A stretch of 64,000 nucleotides of DNA from Pseudomonas fluorescens. GTDB taxonomy: Bacteria; Pseudomonadota; Gammaproteobacteria; Pseudomonadales; Pseudomonadaceae. Positions 8,466-16,499 of this stretch are shown in pieces. Location: positions 1,015,826-1,079,825 of the forward strand of contig NZ_OZ024668.1 of NCBI RefSeq assembly GCF_902497775.2, read 5' to 3'. The notes below the pieces were generated by a model. The model was given only the letters and a program-made list of their open reading frames with translations, had not been told where the DNA came from and searched no databases. Within the stretch, counting starts at the first letter, position 1. Every line of letters starts with the position of its first letter. A program made the translations under genes and the position numbers.

Positions 8466-9266
8466 TCAGGGTTTGCGCGTGGCCATATGGCTCAGGTACG
8501 CAAGCAGTGCGTCCAGCTCGGCGTCGCTGATGACGGTTGCGGCAAATCCGGGCATTTTCGCCTGGGGCCACTGGCGCAGGCTTTGTGGGTCGCGGATATA
8601 GCGCCTGAGAAAATCGGCCTGGAAGTATTCGCTCGGGTTGTGCGGCAGGTTCAGGTCCGGGCCAAACTGAGCGTCACCGGCGCCGTTAAGGCGATGGCAG
8701 GCCAGGCAGTTCTTCTGGAACACGGCAAAACCCTGATTGACCGGGTCGTCGGCGCTCAGCCCGGGTGCTGGGCGCATGGCCGGGAAGCGCTCGGCCACGC
8801 CAGCCAGGCGGCGAATGCTGGCGACCTGAAAAGGCCATTGTTCGGGGCTGATGCGCCCGGCTTGCGGGTTAGTCCAGACCAGATAAAACGGCCCGGCGCC
8901 GGCTTTGCCCTTGGCCAGTGTTGGCCAGGGTTTTGCCGGGTCTTCGATGGCCAGCCAGGCCCGCGCTGGGCCGTCCTTGAGCAAGGGTGCGGCGGGCATC
9001 TCGGCGGCAAAACCATCGAGGGCGACGGCCTGCAGGTGATCATCGGCCTGCACTCCCTGCAGGAGGGCAGCCAATGGCACCGCGCGGTAATGCATGGTTC
9101 TCTTGTAGGAAACGTCGTTGTCGATCTGGATATCCTGCGCCAACGGGTGCGCGAGCAGCTCGGCGCTCTGCCATTGGCGGCTGCCGTTGCCCAGGTCCAG
9201 GGTCAATTGCGCCGCTTGCAAGGGCAGGCAGAGCAGGGCAAAGAGCACGCTAAAGCAATGGCGCAT
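8466..9266 (-). CDS. Exported c-type cytochrome with N-terminal oxidoreductase-like domain
   Basis: 266 residues with a clear signal peptide (MRHCFSVLFALLCLPLQAA). The first ~130 mature residues carry no heme motif and resemble the molybdopterin-oxidoreductase-like substrate domain (LLQGVQADD...AVALDGFAAEMP). The last ~90 residues are a class I cytochrome c: NCLACH binds one heme and the Met of AKMPGF is the probable sixth ligand. Periplasmic electron transfer is likely; donor and acceptor are unknown. It is convergent with the amidoligase operon. A perfect 21-bp palindrome lies 47-67 bases upstream of its start. Confidence 0.85.
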   Translation of the reverse strand: MRHCFSVLFALLCLPLQAAQLTLDLGNGSRQWQSAELLAHPLAQDIQIDNDVSYKRTMHYRAVPLAALLQGVQADDHLQAVALDGFAAEMPAAPLLKDGPARAWLAIEDPAKPWPTLAKGKAGAGPFYLVWTNPQAGRISPEQWPFQVASIRRLAGVAERFPAMRPAPGLSADDPVNQGFAVFQKNCLACHRLNGAGDAQFGPDLNLPHNPSEYFQADFLRRYIRDPQSLRQWPQAKMPGFAATVISDAELDALLAYLSHMATRKP

Positions 9267-9312
9267 GGGCAGTCTCCAACCATCAGGGTCGGCAGATTAC
9301 CTGCACACAACC

Positions 9313-9333
9313 GGTTTGTGCCAGGCACAAACC
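9313..9333. promoter_or_regulatory. Perfect 21-bp palindrome, candidate operator
   Basis: GGTTTGTGCC, one central A, GGCACAAACC: ten-base arms with no mismatch. It sits between the microprotein at 9354-9449 and the cytochrome start at 9266, both on the minus strand. The one-base centre makes a tight hairpin awkward and there is no T-run after it, so a dimeric regulator site is more likely than a terminator. Confidence 0.5.
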
Positions 9334-9353
9334 CAGGGAGGAGGGCATGCCGC

Positions 9354-9449
9354 TCAGCCGAACAGGCGTGAAAGGTTCGGCAGGATCAACAGCAGCGTAG
9401 TGGCGAAGAGAATAAGCCCGGCTTGACGTACTTTGTGTTGTTTGAACAT
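9354..9449 (-). CDS. 31-residue single-pass membrane microprotein
   Basis: Short reading frame encoding MFKQHKVRQAGLILFATTL followed by LLILPNLSRLFG. A basic N-terminus precedes a hydrophobic stretch of about 18 residues (AGLILFATTLLLILPNLS), which suggests one membrane helix with the N-terminus inside. The ribosome site AAGGCGG lies about six bases before the ATG. It is on the same strand as the downstream cytochrome gene, 87 bases away, and may share its transcript. I do not recognise the family. Expression is inferred from the ribosome site and the coherent composition only. Confidence 0.55.
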   Translation of the reverse strand: MFKQHKVRQAGLILFATTLLLILPNLSRLFG

Positions 9450-9813
9450 GGCTGACCGCCTTTTTGTTGTTATTCCTGAGTGCCCAGAGGCTTCCTTGTC
9501 ATCGATCTGGCGACATCATTTAACGCGGTGAAACATTAAGACGCGAACCGTTGCTAATGGGTATACAGCTAACCTTAGGGTCAACGTCACCCGTGTTTTA
9601 GAACGCTTTAATCTGTACTTATTGCGCTACAGTTAGTTTTCGCTATGAGGCCTTTAGCCATCCACCAGCATTCCCCCTGCTAGACACCTGCGGGACATCA
9701 GCAAGTGGATCCCAACTTCATGACCGTTCGTCCGAGCATCATACTTGCCTACGCGCCTTATTCGGGGCAGGCTTTACGGGGCAATCCCGCCTTTGTCGTT
9801 CAGGACTATCTCT
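9450..9813. other. 364-base intergenic region, no gene seen
   Basis: Divergent spacer between the microprotein and the glutamine amidotransferase. It is more AT-rich than its surroundings between about 9520 and 9650. A frame of 89 codons beginning at 9705 runs into the amidotransferase in another frame and shows no family features. No convincing paired promoter elements or ANR/Fur-type palindrome were found. Confidence 0.5.
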
Positions 9814-10542
9814 ATGTCGCTACGCATCTGCATCCTGGAAACCGACGTCCTGCGACCGGAGCTGGTCGAGCAGTATCAGGGCTACGGACGGATGTTCGAG
9901 CAGTTGTTTACCCGCCAGCCAATCGCCGCCGAGTTTCGCGTCTACAACGTGTTGAACGACGAATACCCCGATGATGACCAGGTGTTCGATGCCTACCTGG
10001 TCACTGGCAGCAAGGCCGACTCGTTCGGTGATGATCCGTGGATACACAAGCTCAAGGCGTTCCTGCTGGAGCGCTATCAGCGTGGCGACAAATTGCTTGG
10101 CGTGTGTTTTGGTCATCAGTTGCTGGCGCTGCTGCTGGGCGGCAAGAGCGAACGCGCGCACCAGGGCTGGGGGGTAGGTACCCACCGTTACGTGATGAAT
10201 GCCAAGGCGCCGTGGATGAGCCCGCAGGTCGAAGAGCTGACCTTGCTGATCAGTCATCAGGACCAGGTCACCCGCCTGCCGGAAAACGCCACGGTGATCG
10301 CCTCCAGCGATTTCTGCCCCAACGCGGCTTATCACATCGGCGATCAGGTGCTGTGCTTCCAGGGCCACCCGGAGTTCATCCACGACTATTCGCGGGCGCT
10401 GCTGGAGCTGCGTCAGGAAAACCTCGGCCAGGAGGTGTACCGCAAGGGTATCGACAGCCTGGCGCACGAGCACCAGGGCAGCACGGTGGCCGAATGGATG
10501 ATGCGCTTCGTCGCGCACAAGCCCCGGGGCCGTTCGGCCTGA
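9814..10542 (+). CDS. Class I glutamine amidotransferase (GMP synthase-like)
   Basis: Cytoplasmic 242-residue protein consisting only of a class I amidotransferase domain. The nucleophile is the Cys of GVCFGHQLLALLLGG and the His/Glu pair is FQGHPEF. It begins MSLRICILETDVLRPEL; ATG 9814 with AGGA at 9802-9805 is chosen over an in-frame ATG at 9745, which lacks a ribosome site. No synthetase partner is adjacent, so the acceptor of the released ammonia, or a gamma-glutamyl hydrolase role, cannot be assigned. Convergent with corA, ten bases apart. Confidence 0.88.
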   Translation: MSLRICILETDVLRPELVEQYQGYGRMFEQLFTRQPIAAEFRVYNVLNDEYPDDDQVFDAYLVTGSKADSFGDDPWIHKLKAFLLERYQRGDKLLGVCFGHQLLALLLGGKSERAHQGWGVGTHRYVMNAKAPWMSPQVEELTLLISHQDQVTRLPENATVIASSDFCPNAAYHIGDQVLCFQGHPEFIHDYSRALLELRQENLGQEVYRKGIDSLAHEHQGSTVAEWMMRFVAHKPRGRSA

Positions 10543-10551
10543 GGCCTGCCG

Positions 10552-11523
10552 TTACAGCCAGCCGGAGCGCTTGAAGCTCGCGTACAACGCCGTGCAGCCC
10601 ACGGCGATCCCGCCCAGTACGGCAAAATAGCCGTAGTGCCAGCTCAGCTCCGGCATGTTCTGAAAGTTCATCCCGTAGATCCCCGCCACCGCGGTGGGGA
10701 ATGCCAGGATTGCCGCCCAGGCGGCGAACTTGCGCTGGACGATGCTCTGGCGTGATGACTCCAGCAGCATGCCGATCTCGATGGTCTGGCTGGCGATATC
10801 GCGAATCCCGGCCAGGTCTTCCATCTGCCGGGTGACGTGGATCTGCACATCGCGAAAGTACGGGCGCATGTTCTTGTCGATGAAGGGGAAGGTCAGGCGC
10901 TGCAGTTCTTCGCTGACCTCAACCATCGGTGCCACGTAGCGGCGCAGGCGCAAGATGTCGCGACGCAGGCTGTGGATGCGCTGGATGTCTTCTTCCTTGA
11001 GCGAGCCGCTGAGCACGCTGCGCTCCAGCTCCTCGATCTCGCCATGAATGGCTTCGCTGACCGGCTGGTAGTTTTCGGTGACGAAGTCCAGCAGGGCATA
11101 GAGCACGAAGTCTTCGCCGTGCTCGAGCAGCAACGGCCGGGCCTCACAGCGTTGGCGCACCAGGGCGTAGGATTTCGAGTGACCGTTGCGGGCGGTGATG
11201 ATGTAGCCGTTGCCGGCAAAGATGTGGGTTTCGATGAACTCCAGCTTGCCTTCGTGGCGCACCGGCGAATAGGTGACGATGAACAGGGCATCGCCGAAGG
11301 TCTCGAGCTTGGGCCGGCTGTGCTTTTCCAGCGCGTCTTCGATGGCCAGTTCGTGCAGGTTGAACTGGCGCTGCAGGTTGGCCAGTTCCTGGGCGTCGGG
11401 CTCTTCCAGGCCAATCCAGACAAAATGCCCGGGTTTGCTCGCCCACTGGCTGCCTTCATCGAGACTGATATTGGTGACTTTTCTGCCGGCGCTGTACACC
11501 GCCGCTGCAACGACTCGACCCAT
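10552..11523 (-). CDS. CorA-family magnesium/cobalt transporter
   Basis: Inner-membrane divalent metal channel of 323 residues. A long cytoplasmic funnel domain (about residues 1-255) with extended helices precedes two C-terminal transmembrane helices (FAAWAAILAFPTAVAGIYGMN and YFAVLGGIAVGCTALYASF). The diagnostic YGMNFQNMPE pore loop is intact. The C-terminus ends in a basic KRSGWL tail as in typical CorA. No M-box or other leader element was recognised in the 65 bases that separate it from plsC upstream. Mg2+ as main substrate is by family. Confidence 0.92.
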   Translation of the reverse strand: MGRVVAAAVYSAGRKVTNISLDEGSQWASKPGHFVWIGLEEPDAQELANLQRQFNLHELAIEDALEKHSRPKLETFGDALFIVTYSPVRHEGKLEFIETHIFAGNGYIITARNGHSKSYALVRQRCEARPLLLEHGEDFVLYALLDFVTENYQPVSEAIHGEIEELERSVLSGSLKEEDIQRIHSLRRDILRLRRYVAPMVEVSEELQRLTFPFIDKNMRPYFRDVQIHVTRQMEDLAGIRDIASQTIEIGMLLESSRQSIVQRKFAAWAAILAFPTAVAGIYGMNFQNMPELSWHYGYFAVLGGIAVGCTALYASFKRSGWL

Positions 11524-11588
11524 GGTTGTCCGCTTCTTCTGTTAACCGTGCCAGTAGCTTGGTCTGACCGGCACGATTCGGCAACCGT

Positions 11589-12311
11589 TCACGCCTGGGC
11601 CAATTCACCTTCCATGCGATCGATGCACTGTTGCATCTGCAGGCGGCACTGTTCAGCCAGGGCCGGGACGTCCTGCTGGGTCAGGCCGCTGGTGGCAATC
11701 GGTGCCAGCGAACGGATGATCACCTTGGCGCGGCGCCAGCCGTTGAGGTTCAGGCGGCAGGCATAACGGCTGACGCACACTGGCACGATCGGCACGCCGG
11801 CTTCCACGGCCATGTGGAAGGCCCCTTTCTTGAAAGTGATCAGGTGCTCGCCAGCATTGCGCGTGCCTTCGGGGAACACCCAGATCGAGGTGTCGTCTTC
11901 GCTCAGGGTGCGGGTGGTGGTTTGCATCGCCCGACGCGCCTGATAGGCGTTGCCGCGATCGACCAGCACGTTGCCGCCCAGCCAGAACAGCTGGCCGAAC
12001 AGAGGGATCCACTTCAGGCTCTTCTTGCCGATGCACACGGTGCGCGGCGGTACCACATGGCCGAGGACGAACAGATCGTAGTTGGACTGGTGGTTGGCGA
12101 TGATCACACAGCCCGGCGGCTGGTCGAACAGCGGGCCGACCTCGGCCTTGATCTCAAGGCGCATCAGCCAGGTGGCAGGCAGCCCATAAAGGCGTGCACA
12201 GATTCGGCTGTTGTCCGGGTTGAACGGTCGGCACAGGCCAACCAGCACACCGAGAACACCGGCCAGGAGAAAATGCAGCCCCAACAGGAGCATGCGGATA
12301 ATAAAAAGCAT
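11589..12311 (-). CDS. 1-acyl-sn-glycerol-3-phosphate acyltransferase family protein
   Basis: Membrane-bound acyltransferase of 240 residues that would convert lysophosphatidic acid to phosphatidic acid. The HX4D motif is NHQSNYD near residue 75, the glycerophosphate-binding block is FPEGTRN near residue 145, and an N-terminal hydrophobic helix (MLFIIRMLLLGLHFLLAGVLG) anchors it. ATG 12311 is preferred to a TTG seven codons upstream. Pseudomonas has several PlsC paralogues, so the symbol is withheld. Same strand as corA, 65 bases apart. Confidence 0.88.
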   Translation of the reverse strand: MLFIIRMLLLGLHFLLAGVLGVLVGLCRPFNPDNSRICARLYGLPATWLMRLEIKAEVGPLFDQPPGCVIIANHQSNYDLFVLGHVVPPRTVCIGKKSLKWIPLFGQLFWLGGNVLVDRGNAYQARRAMQTTTRTLSEDDTSIWVFPEGTRNAGEHLITFKKGAFHMAVEAGVPIVPVCVSRYACRLNLNGWRRAKVIIRSLAPIATSGLTQQDVPALAEQCRLQMQQCIDRMEGELAQA

Positions 12312-12389
12312 CGTACGACTCACACCAGGCAAACGCGGCGCAGTGTACGGGTGTGCACTTCTATCGGCAAACGCTCATTGGGGCAGGTA

Positions 12390-12421
12390 GGCCTGATTAC
12401 ACAAATAGTTGCAATCAGGCC
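12390..12421. repeat. Inverted repeat downstream of the crotonase gene
   Basis: GGCCTGATT at 12390-12398 and AATCAGGCC at 12413-12421, perfect nine-base arms around a 14-base loop. It follows the crotonase stop on the minus strand but has no T-run, so termination is uncertain. Confidence 0.5.
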
Positions 12422-12432
12422 TTGGTAGGGGG

Positions 12433-13122
12433 TCAGCCCAGGTGTTCCTGGTCGCGGATGATGGCGTCGTCGAGAAGATCCAGCAGGCCTTTGCGCACCT
12501 TGAGCTTGGTGTGCTTGTGGGCGTTCATGTTGATCTTTTTCAGTTGCCGGGCTGCGGTCAGCGCAGCTTCCTGCAGTTGTTCGATCGGCACCACCTTGTC
12601 GAGGAAACCGGCGTCGACGGCGCTGGCCGGGTCGAACATCTCGGCGTTGATCACCGAACGGTGGAACGCCGAGCGGCGCAGGCGATCTCGGGCCAGTTCG
12701 ATACCGGCGTGGTGCATGGTCATGCCGATCTGTACTTCATTAAGGCCGATGCTGAACGGGCCTTCGACACCGATGCGGTAGTCGGCCGAAAGCAGCAGGA
12801 AGGCGCCTTTGGCCACGGCGTGGCCCGGGCAGGCAACGATGATCGGGAACGGGTGCGAGAGCATGCGCCGGGCCAGGGTCGAACCTGCGGTCACCAGGCT
12901 GACGGCTTCTTTGGGGCCAGCGGTCATGACTTTCAGGTCGTAGCCGCCGGAGAGAATGCCCGGCTGGCCGGTGATGATTACCACCGCACGGTCCTGCACG
13001 GCCTGGTCGAGGGCGGCATTGAAGGCCTGGATGACGTCAGGCGAGATGGCGTTGACCTTGCCGTTGTTCAGGGTCAGGGTCGCAATGCCGTCTTCGAGGT
13101 GGTAGGTAATCAGCTCACTCAT
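12433..13122 (-). CDS. Crotonase / enoyl-CoA hydratase family protein
   Basis: 229-residue cytoplasmic protein of the crotonase superfamily, somewhat shorter than the usual ~257. The oxyanion-hole segments are GILSGGYDLKVM (about residues 55-66) and CPGHAVAKGAFLLLSADYRIG (about 95-115). The glutamates expected for true enoyl-CoA hydratase are not obvious at both positions (GPFSIGLNEVQIGM holds one), so isomerase or another acyl-CoA activity is possible. AAGGAA precedes the ATG. A 12-bp palindrome lies 73-84 bases upstream. Confidence 0.85.
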   Translation of the reverse strand: MSELITYHLEDGIATLTLNNGKVNAISPDVIQAFNAALDQAVQDRAVVIITGQPGILSGGYDLKVMTAGPKEAVSLVTAGSTLARRMLSHPFPIIVACPGHAVAKGAFLLLSADYRIGVEGPFSIGLNEVQIGMTMHHAGIELARDRLRRSAFHRSVINAEMFDPASAVDAGFLDKVVPIEQLQEAALTAARQLKKINMNAHKHTKLKVRKGLLDLLDDAIIRDQEHLG

Positions 13123-13194
13123 GACAGGGTTCCTTAAGGGGGAGTGGGGCAGACGTTACTCAGGCAAGTGCGCGAGGTAAAGCGCTGTGACTGA

Positions 13195-13206
13195 CTGACC
13201 GGTCAG
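13195..13206. promoter_or_regulatory. 12-bp palindrome CTGACCGGTCAG, candidate operator
   Basis: Perfect palindrome in the leader of the crotonase gene, preceded by a repeated TGAC. Palindromes of this size with an ACCGGT centre resemble TetR-family operators. No regulator gene is adjacent, so the regulator is unknown. Confidence 0.4.
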
Positions 13207-13401
13207 CTTGAGCGGTACTTGCCTAGCCTGGCGGGGCGGGCCTGAAAAAGCACGCCAGAGAATGGCGGCTTTGCCCTCTGCGCCCGGTTATTTTCACTAA
13301 TTGGCTTAAGCGCATGAAAATTCTGAAAAAAACCTTTGCCAACAGAACCTCTTTCGACTACATTAGCGCGCCTCGACAGGCTGAACAGCTTGGCGAGAAC
13401 C

Positions 13402-13491
13402 GGTGAAGTGTCCGAGTGGCTGAAGGAGCACGCCTGGAAAGTGTGTATACAGGAAACTGTATCAAGGGTTCGAATCCCTTCTTCACCGCCA
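13402..13491 (+). tRNA. tRNA-Ser (anticodon GGA)
   Basis: Acceptor GGTGAAG pairs with CTTCACC at 13481-13487, then discriminator G and encoded CCA. The anticodon stem CACGC/GTGTG encloses loop CTGGAAA, giving GGA (reads UCC and UCU). A long variable arm (ATACAGGAAACTGTAT) marks it as a class II serine tRNA. It is followed by a terminator. Confidence 0.95.
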
Positions 13492-13501
13492 CATCTAGAA
13501 A

Positions 13502-13538
13502 AGCCCCCGACCTGAACAAGGCCGGGGGCTTTTTGTTT
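13502..13538 (+). terminator. Rho-independent terminator after tRNA-Ser
   Basis: AGCCCCCGACC pairs with GGCCGGGGGCT with one mismatch, loop TGAACAA, followed by TTTTGTTTT. Confidence 0.85.
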
Positions 13539-13562
13539 TGCCCATGAAAAAGGATGTTTCAA

Positions 13563-14078
13563 ATGCTCAAAGAATGTTTCACCAAGGCCCAGATCCTGGC
13601 CGCTGAACAATTGCTGACCTTGATCAGCCCGACGGCCGAAATGGCCAGCCAGCACGTCCAGGCCCTGCGCGAGGTCGAGCTGGATGAAGATGACGTCGAA
13701 GAGTTCGAGGATGACCCCCAGCAACTGATGTATATCGTCAAGGATGTGGCTGACTGGGAGTCGGTGTTCTTCGTTGACTGGAAGGACACCGAGTCCTTTG
13801 TACAGAGCGTGCAGCAGCTGGCGGAGGCGCGGGATGCCGAAGTTACTTTCGGTGTCGAAGACCCGGAGGATGAAGAGTTTCTTGACGACACCACTGTGCC
13901 GGAGCTGATGGTCACGGCCCACGAAGAACTGCACAAGCAGGGCCTGGTGCTGTGGAATTGGTCCACCGACAGTGACTGCTACAGTGGCTTCATCACCACC
14001 AAGGACGTGGCGGCGCAGCTGGTTGCACTGGGGAAAGTGCTGGAAGTGGAGATTCGCGAGGGTAGCGAACCGTTCTGA
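13563..14078 (+). CDS. DUF6630-like protein of unknown function
   Basis: Acidic 171-residue cytoplasmic protein. The block SVFFVDWKDTESFVQSVQQL and the following VTFGVEDPEDEEFLDD resemble what I recall of the DUF6630 family; no biochemical role is known. An ATG at 13554 is in frame but abuts the AAAAAGG ribosome site, so the ATG at 13563, eight bases after AAGGA, is chosen. It lies directly after tRNA-Ser and its terminator, and convergent to the TonB receptor. Confidence 0.7.
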   Translation: MLKECFTKAQILAAEQLLTLISPTAEMASQHVQALREVELDEDDVEEFEDDPQQLMYIVKDVADWESVFFVDWKDTESFVQSVQQLAEARDAEVTFGVEDPEDEEFLDDTTVPELMVTAHEELHKQGLVLWNWSTDSDCYSGFITTKDVAAQLVALGKVLEVEIREGSEPF

Positions 14079-14135
14079 TGGTGGTGTCTTGTGGGCGCTG
14101 GCAAGTCCAGCTCCCACAGACCCGCGATGAGGCCC

Positions 14136-16271
14136 TCAGAAGCTCACGGAAGCCGAAACCCGCGCCGTGCGCGGCGCCCCCTGAAACAGATAACCATCCC
14201 CCAGATACTCCCCGGCATCGCGCCAGTAGCGTTTATCGAAGACGTTATCCACCATCAGCCGCAGCACCGTGTCGTAACCACCGATCCTGGTGCTGTAACG
14301 ACTGCCCAGGTCGAACACCGCATAGCTGCCAACCTCAACCGTTCCAGCCTGGTTGGCGTACTTGCTGGCGCTGTATCGCGCACCGCCGAGCAGGGCCAGG
14401 CCCGGGATCGGCAAGCTGTAGTCAGCCTGCACGGCAGCCCGCAAGTTCGGTACGTTCAGCGCTTGATGGTCTTCATAATCAGCCGTGCCGCTGTTCTTCA
14501 CCCGCGCCCGAATCGCCGCAGCACTGGCATTGATCTGCAGGTTGGAAGTCAACCAACCGCTGGCGCCCAGCTCCAGGCCGATGTTCTTCTGCTGGCCTTG
14601 CTGCACATAGGTGAAGCCACCGGCGCCGTCAGGTTGCGAGTACTGATAGGCCTGGCGCAGCTGGAACAGGGCGGCGCTGAGGCTCAGGCGTTGCCAGTCG
14701 CGTTTGATGCCGAGCTCGATCTGATGCGAGGTGGTCGGGGCGAGGATGTCCTGGTTGTTTTGTACGAACCATGGCGCCGCACTGCCCGCTGAAAGGCCTT
14801 TGCTGTAGCTGGTGTAGAGCGAGATGTCAGCCCGTGGTTTGTAGATCAGCGCTGCGTTGGGCAGCAGTTCGTACTGGCGGGTGTGCCGACGGTCGTTACC
14901 GGCTTCATCGAAGGATTTTTCGTCCAGGCGCACCACGCGCGCGCCCCATTGGGTTTGCCAGTGCTCATTGATGGTGATTCGATCGCTGGCAAAAATACCG
15001 TACTGACGGCTGTCCAGGCGCCGCTCGGAGTGCCCTGGCATGCCGTCGAATGGTTTCAGTGCAGGGGTTGACTGGTAGATGTTGCCGCTGCCGATGAGCT
15101 GATTGAAGGTGGGACGCTGATCAAGCGTGCGCCGTTGTGCACTGCTGCCGACGGTCAGTTCGTGGCTCAGGCCGGCCACTTCAACGCGCCCGTTCAGCAG
15201 CGCTTGGGCCTCGTCGATACGGCGCGTGTCGTCAGGGCTGCGAAAATCATAGATGTCGTAGTCGCCTTCCGGGCTGAAGTGTACAGCCGTGCCACCTTCT
15301 GACCCCCAGGCAAACGAACTGTAGTCATCGATCACCACCTTGCTGCGCGAGGCGCTGATGCTGCCGGTCCAGTTGTCACTGAAGCGATACTCGAAGCGCC
15401 CGCCAAGGTTCAGCGAATCGATGGTCACCGGCTTGGCCCAGTGCTGGTAAGCCAGGCGGTCGTGCGGGTCGATGCCGTGGGGCAGGCTGTTGCCACCGAG
15501 CAACTGATAGCCGGGGACCGAACGCTGCTCACGCTGCTGGTACTCGGCGTCCAGTTGCAGCACCGCGTCGGGGTTGATCTGCCAGTCGAAGGCCAGGGAG
15601 GCGAAGTCACGCTTGCCGTCGGCGTGGTCGACGGAGGAGCGGATGTCTTCGTGGGCCAGGTTGGCGCGCAGGCCGAACTGGCGCTCGCTGCCGAACCAGC
15701 CACCAAGGTCAGTGGCAAGGTAGCGCTCGCCCTGCTCGTTGCTCGACACCGTCACCGAGCGCACATCCTCCGGGCGCTTGGTGACGTAGTTGATCAGCCC
15801 GCCGGGTTCCGACACACCGCTTTGCAGGCCCGACAGGCCCTTGAGCAATTCGACTTGCTGTTTGTTCTCCAGTGCCACGTTCTGTTCGCCGGCGATGGTC
15901 TGGCCGTTGATCCTGTAGCTGCTGGCAGCATTGAGCTCGAAACCGCGCACGTTGAAGTTTTCGTAGTAACCGATCGGGGCATAGCTTTCACCCACCGAGG
16001 CATCGCTTTGCAGCACTTCACTGAGCTTGCGCACCTGGCGATCGGCCAGCAATTGTTCGCTGAACACCGCGATCGACGCCGGGGTATCCAGCAACGGCGC
16101 CGGCTGGAAACCGCCGACCGCGGCTTCGCGAGCCTGATAGCCCTCGCTGTAGGCCTCGGACACCTGCAGCGGGGCCAGGGTGATGCTGCCCTCGGCCAAG
16201 CTGTGCGTAGCCGGCAGTGCCAGGCTCAGGCCGAGCAGGCGCAAGGGCAGGCGAGGGCGGGGCAGGGTCAT
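14136..16271 (-). CDS. TonB-dependent siderophore receptor
   Basis: Outer-membrane ferric-siderophore transporter of 711 residues. The open frame continues to 16376, but ATG 16271 has AAGGAG seven bases upstream and begins a signal peptide (MTLPRPRLPLRLLGLSLALPATHSLA). The mature protein enters the plug domain directly (FSEQLLADRQVRKLSEVLQ, then NFNVRGFELN and GLSGLQSGVSEPGGLINYVTKRP), so the STN signalling domain is absent. The 22-strand barrel ends in the usual terminal Phe (VSASVSF). Ligand not predictable. No sigma/anti-sigma pair adjoins it and no clear Fur box was found upstream, which is unusual for this family. Confidence 0.92.
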   Translation of the reverse strand: MTLPRPRLPLRLLGLSLALPATHSLAEGSITLAPLQVSEAYSEGYQAREAAVGGFQPAPLLDTPASIAVFSEQLLADRQVRKLSEVLQSDASVGESYAPIGYYENFNVRGFELNAASSYRINGQTIAGEQNVALENKQQVELLKGLSGLQSGVSEPGGLINYVTKRPEDVRSVTVSSNEQGERYLATDLGGWFGSERQFGLRANLAHEDIRSSVDHADGKRDFASLAFDWQINPDAVLQLDAEYQQREQRSVPGYQLLGGNSLPHGIDPHDRLAYQHWAKPVTIDSLNLGGRFEYRFSDNWTGSISASRSKVVIDDYSSFAWGSEGGTAVHFSPEGDYDIYDFRSPDDTRRIDEAQALLNGRVEVAGLSHELTVGSSAQRRTLDQRPTFNQLIGSGNIYQSTPALKPFDGMPGHSERRLDSRQYGIFASDRITINEHWQTQWGARVVRLDEKSFDEAGNDRRHTRQYELLPNAALIYKPRADISLYTSYSKGLSAGSAAPWFVQNNQDILAPTTSHQIELGIKRDWQRLSLSAALFQLRQAYQYSQPDGAGGFTYVQQGQQKNIGLELGASGWLTSNLQINASAAAIRARVKNSGTADYEDHQALNVPNLRAAVQADYSLPIPGLALLGGARYSASKYANQAGTVEVGSYAVFDLGSRYSTRIGGYDTVLRLMVDNVFDKRYWRDAGEYLGDGYLFQGAPRTARVSASVSF

Positions 16272-16305
16272 GCAGAAGCTCCTTGAAGGCGAGCGCGAAC
16301 GCGCC

Positions 16306-16468
16306 GTTATCAATCGGCTGCTGTCCGGCAGGGTTTGTTTGCCCGATAGGTGAAGCGTGGGCGCGAACCCGGGCACTCAAAGCCTGCCTGGTATTGCGCC
16401 GGGCAGGCGGGGGCGCAATCTTAGCAGGGGCGACTGGCGGGCGGCGCCCCTGTTTTCAATCGGCTGCT
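16306..16468. repeat. 17-bp direct repeat upstream of the TonB receptor
   Basis: GTTATCAATCGGCTGCT at 16306-16322 and GTTTTCAATCGGCTGCT at 16452-16468 differ at one base and are 146 bases apart. Between them lie two hairpin-forming segments, including GCCTGCC/GGCAGGC at 16382-16408. They flank the presumed receptor promoter, so regulator half-sites or a small duplication are both possible. Confidence 0.5.
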
Positions 16469-16499
16469 ATTGCCAGGAACGAGTGAGGGCCATGCGGAC

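Noticed and set aside
12390..12421. Terminator after the crotonase gene
   Set aside because: The inverted repeat is perfect but has a 14-base loop and no T-run on either strand; kept only as a repeat.
16272..16499. Cobalamin riboswitch or Fur site upstream of the TonB receptor
   Set aside because: I looked for the B12-box and GCCACTG-type core and for a GATAAT palindrome on both strands; none is present.
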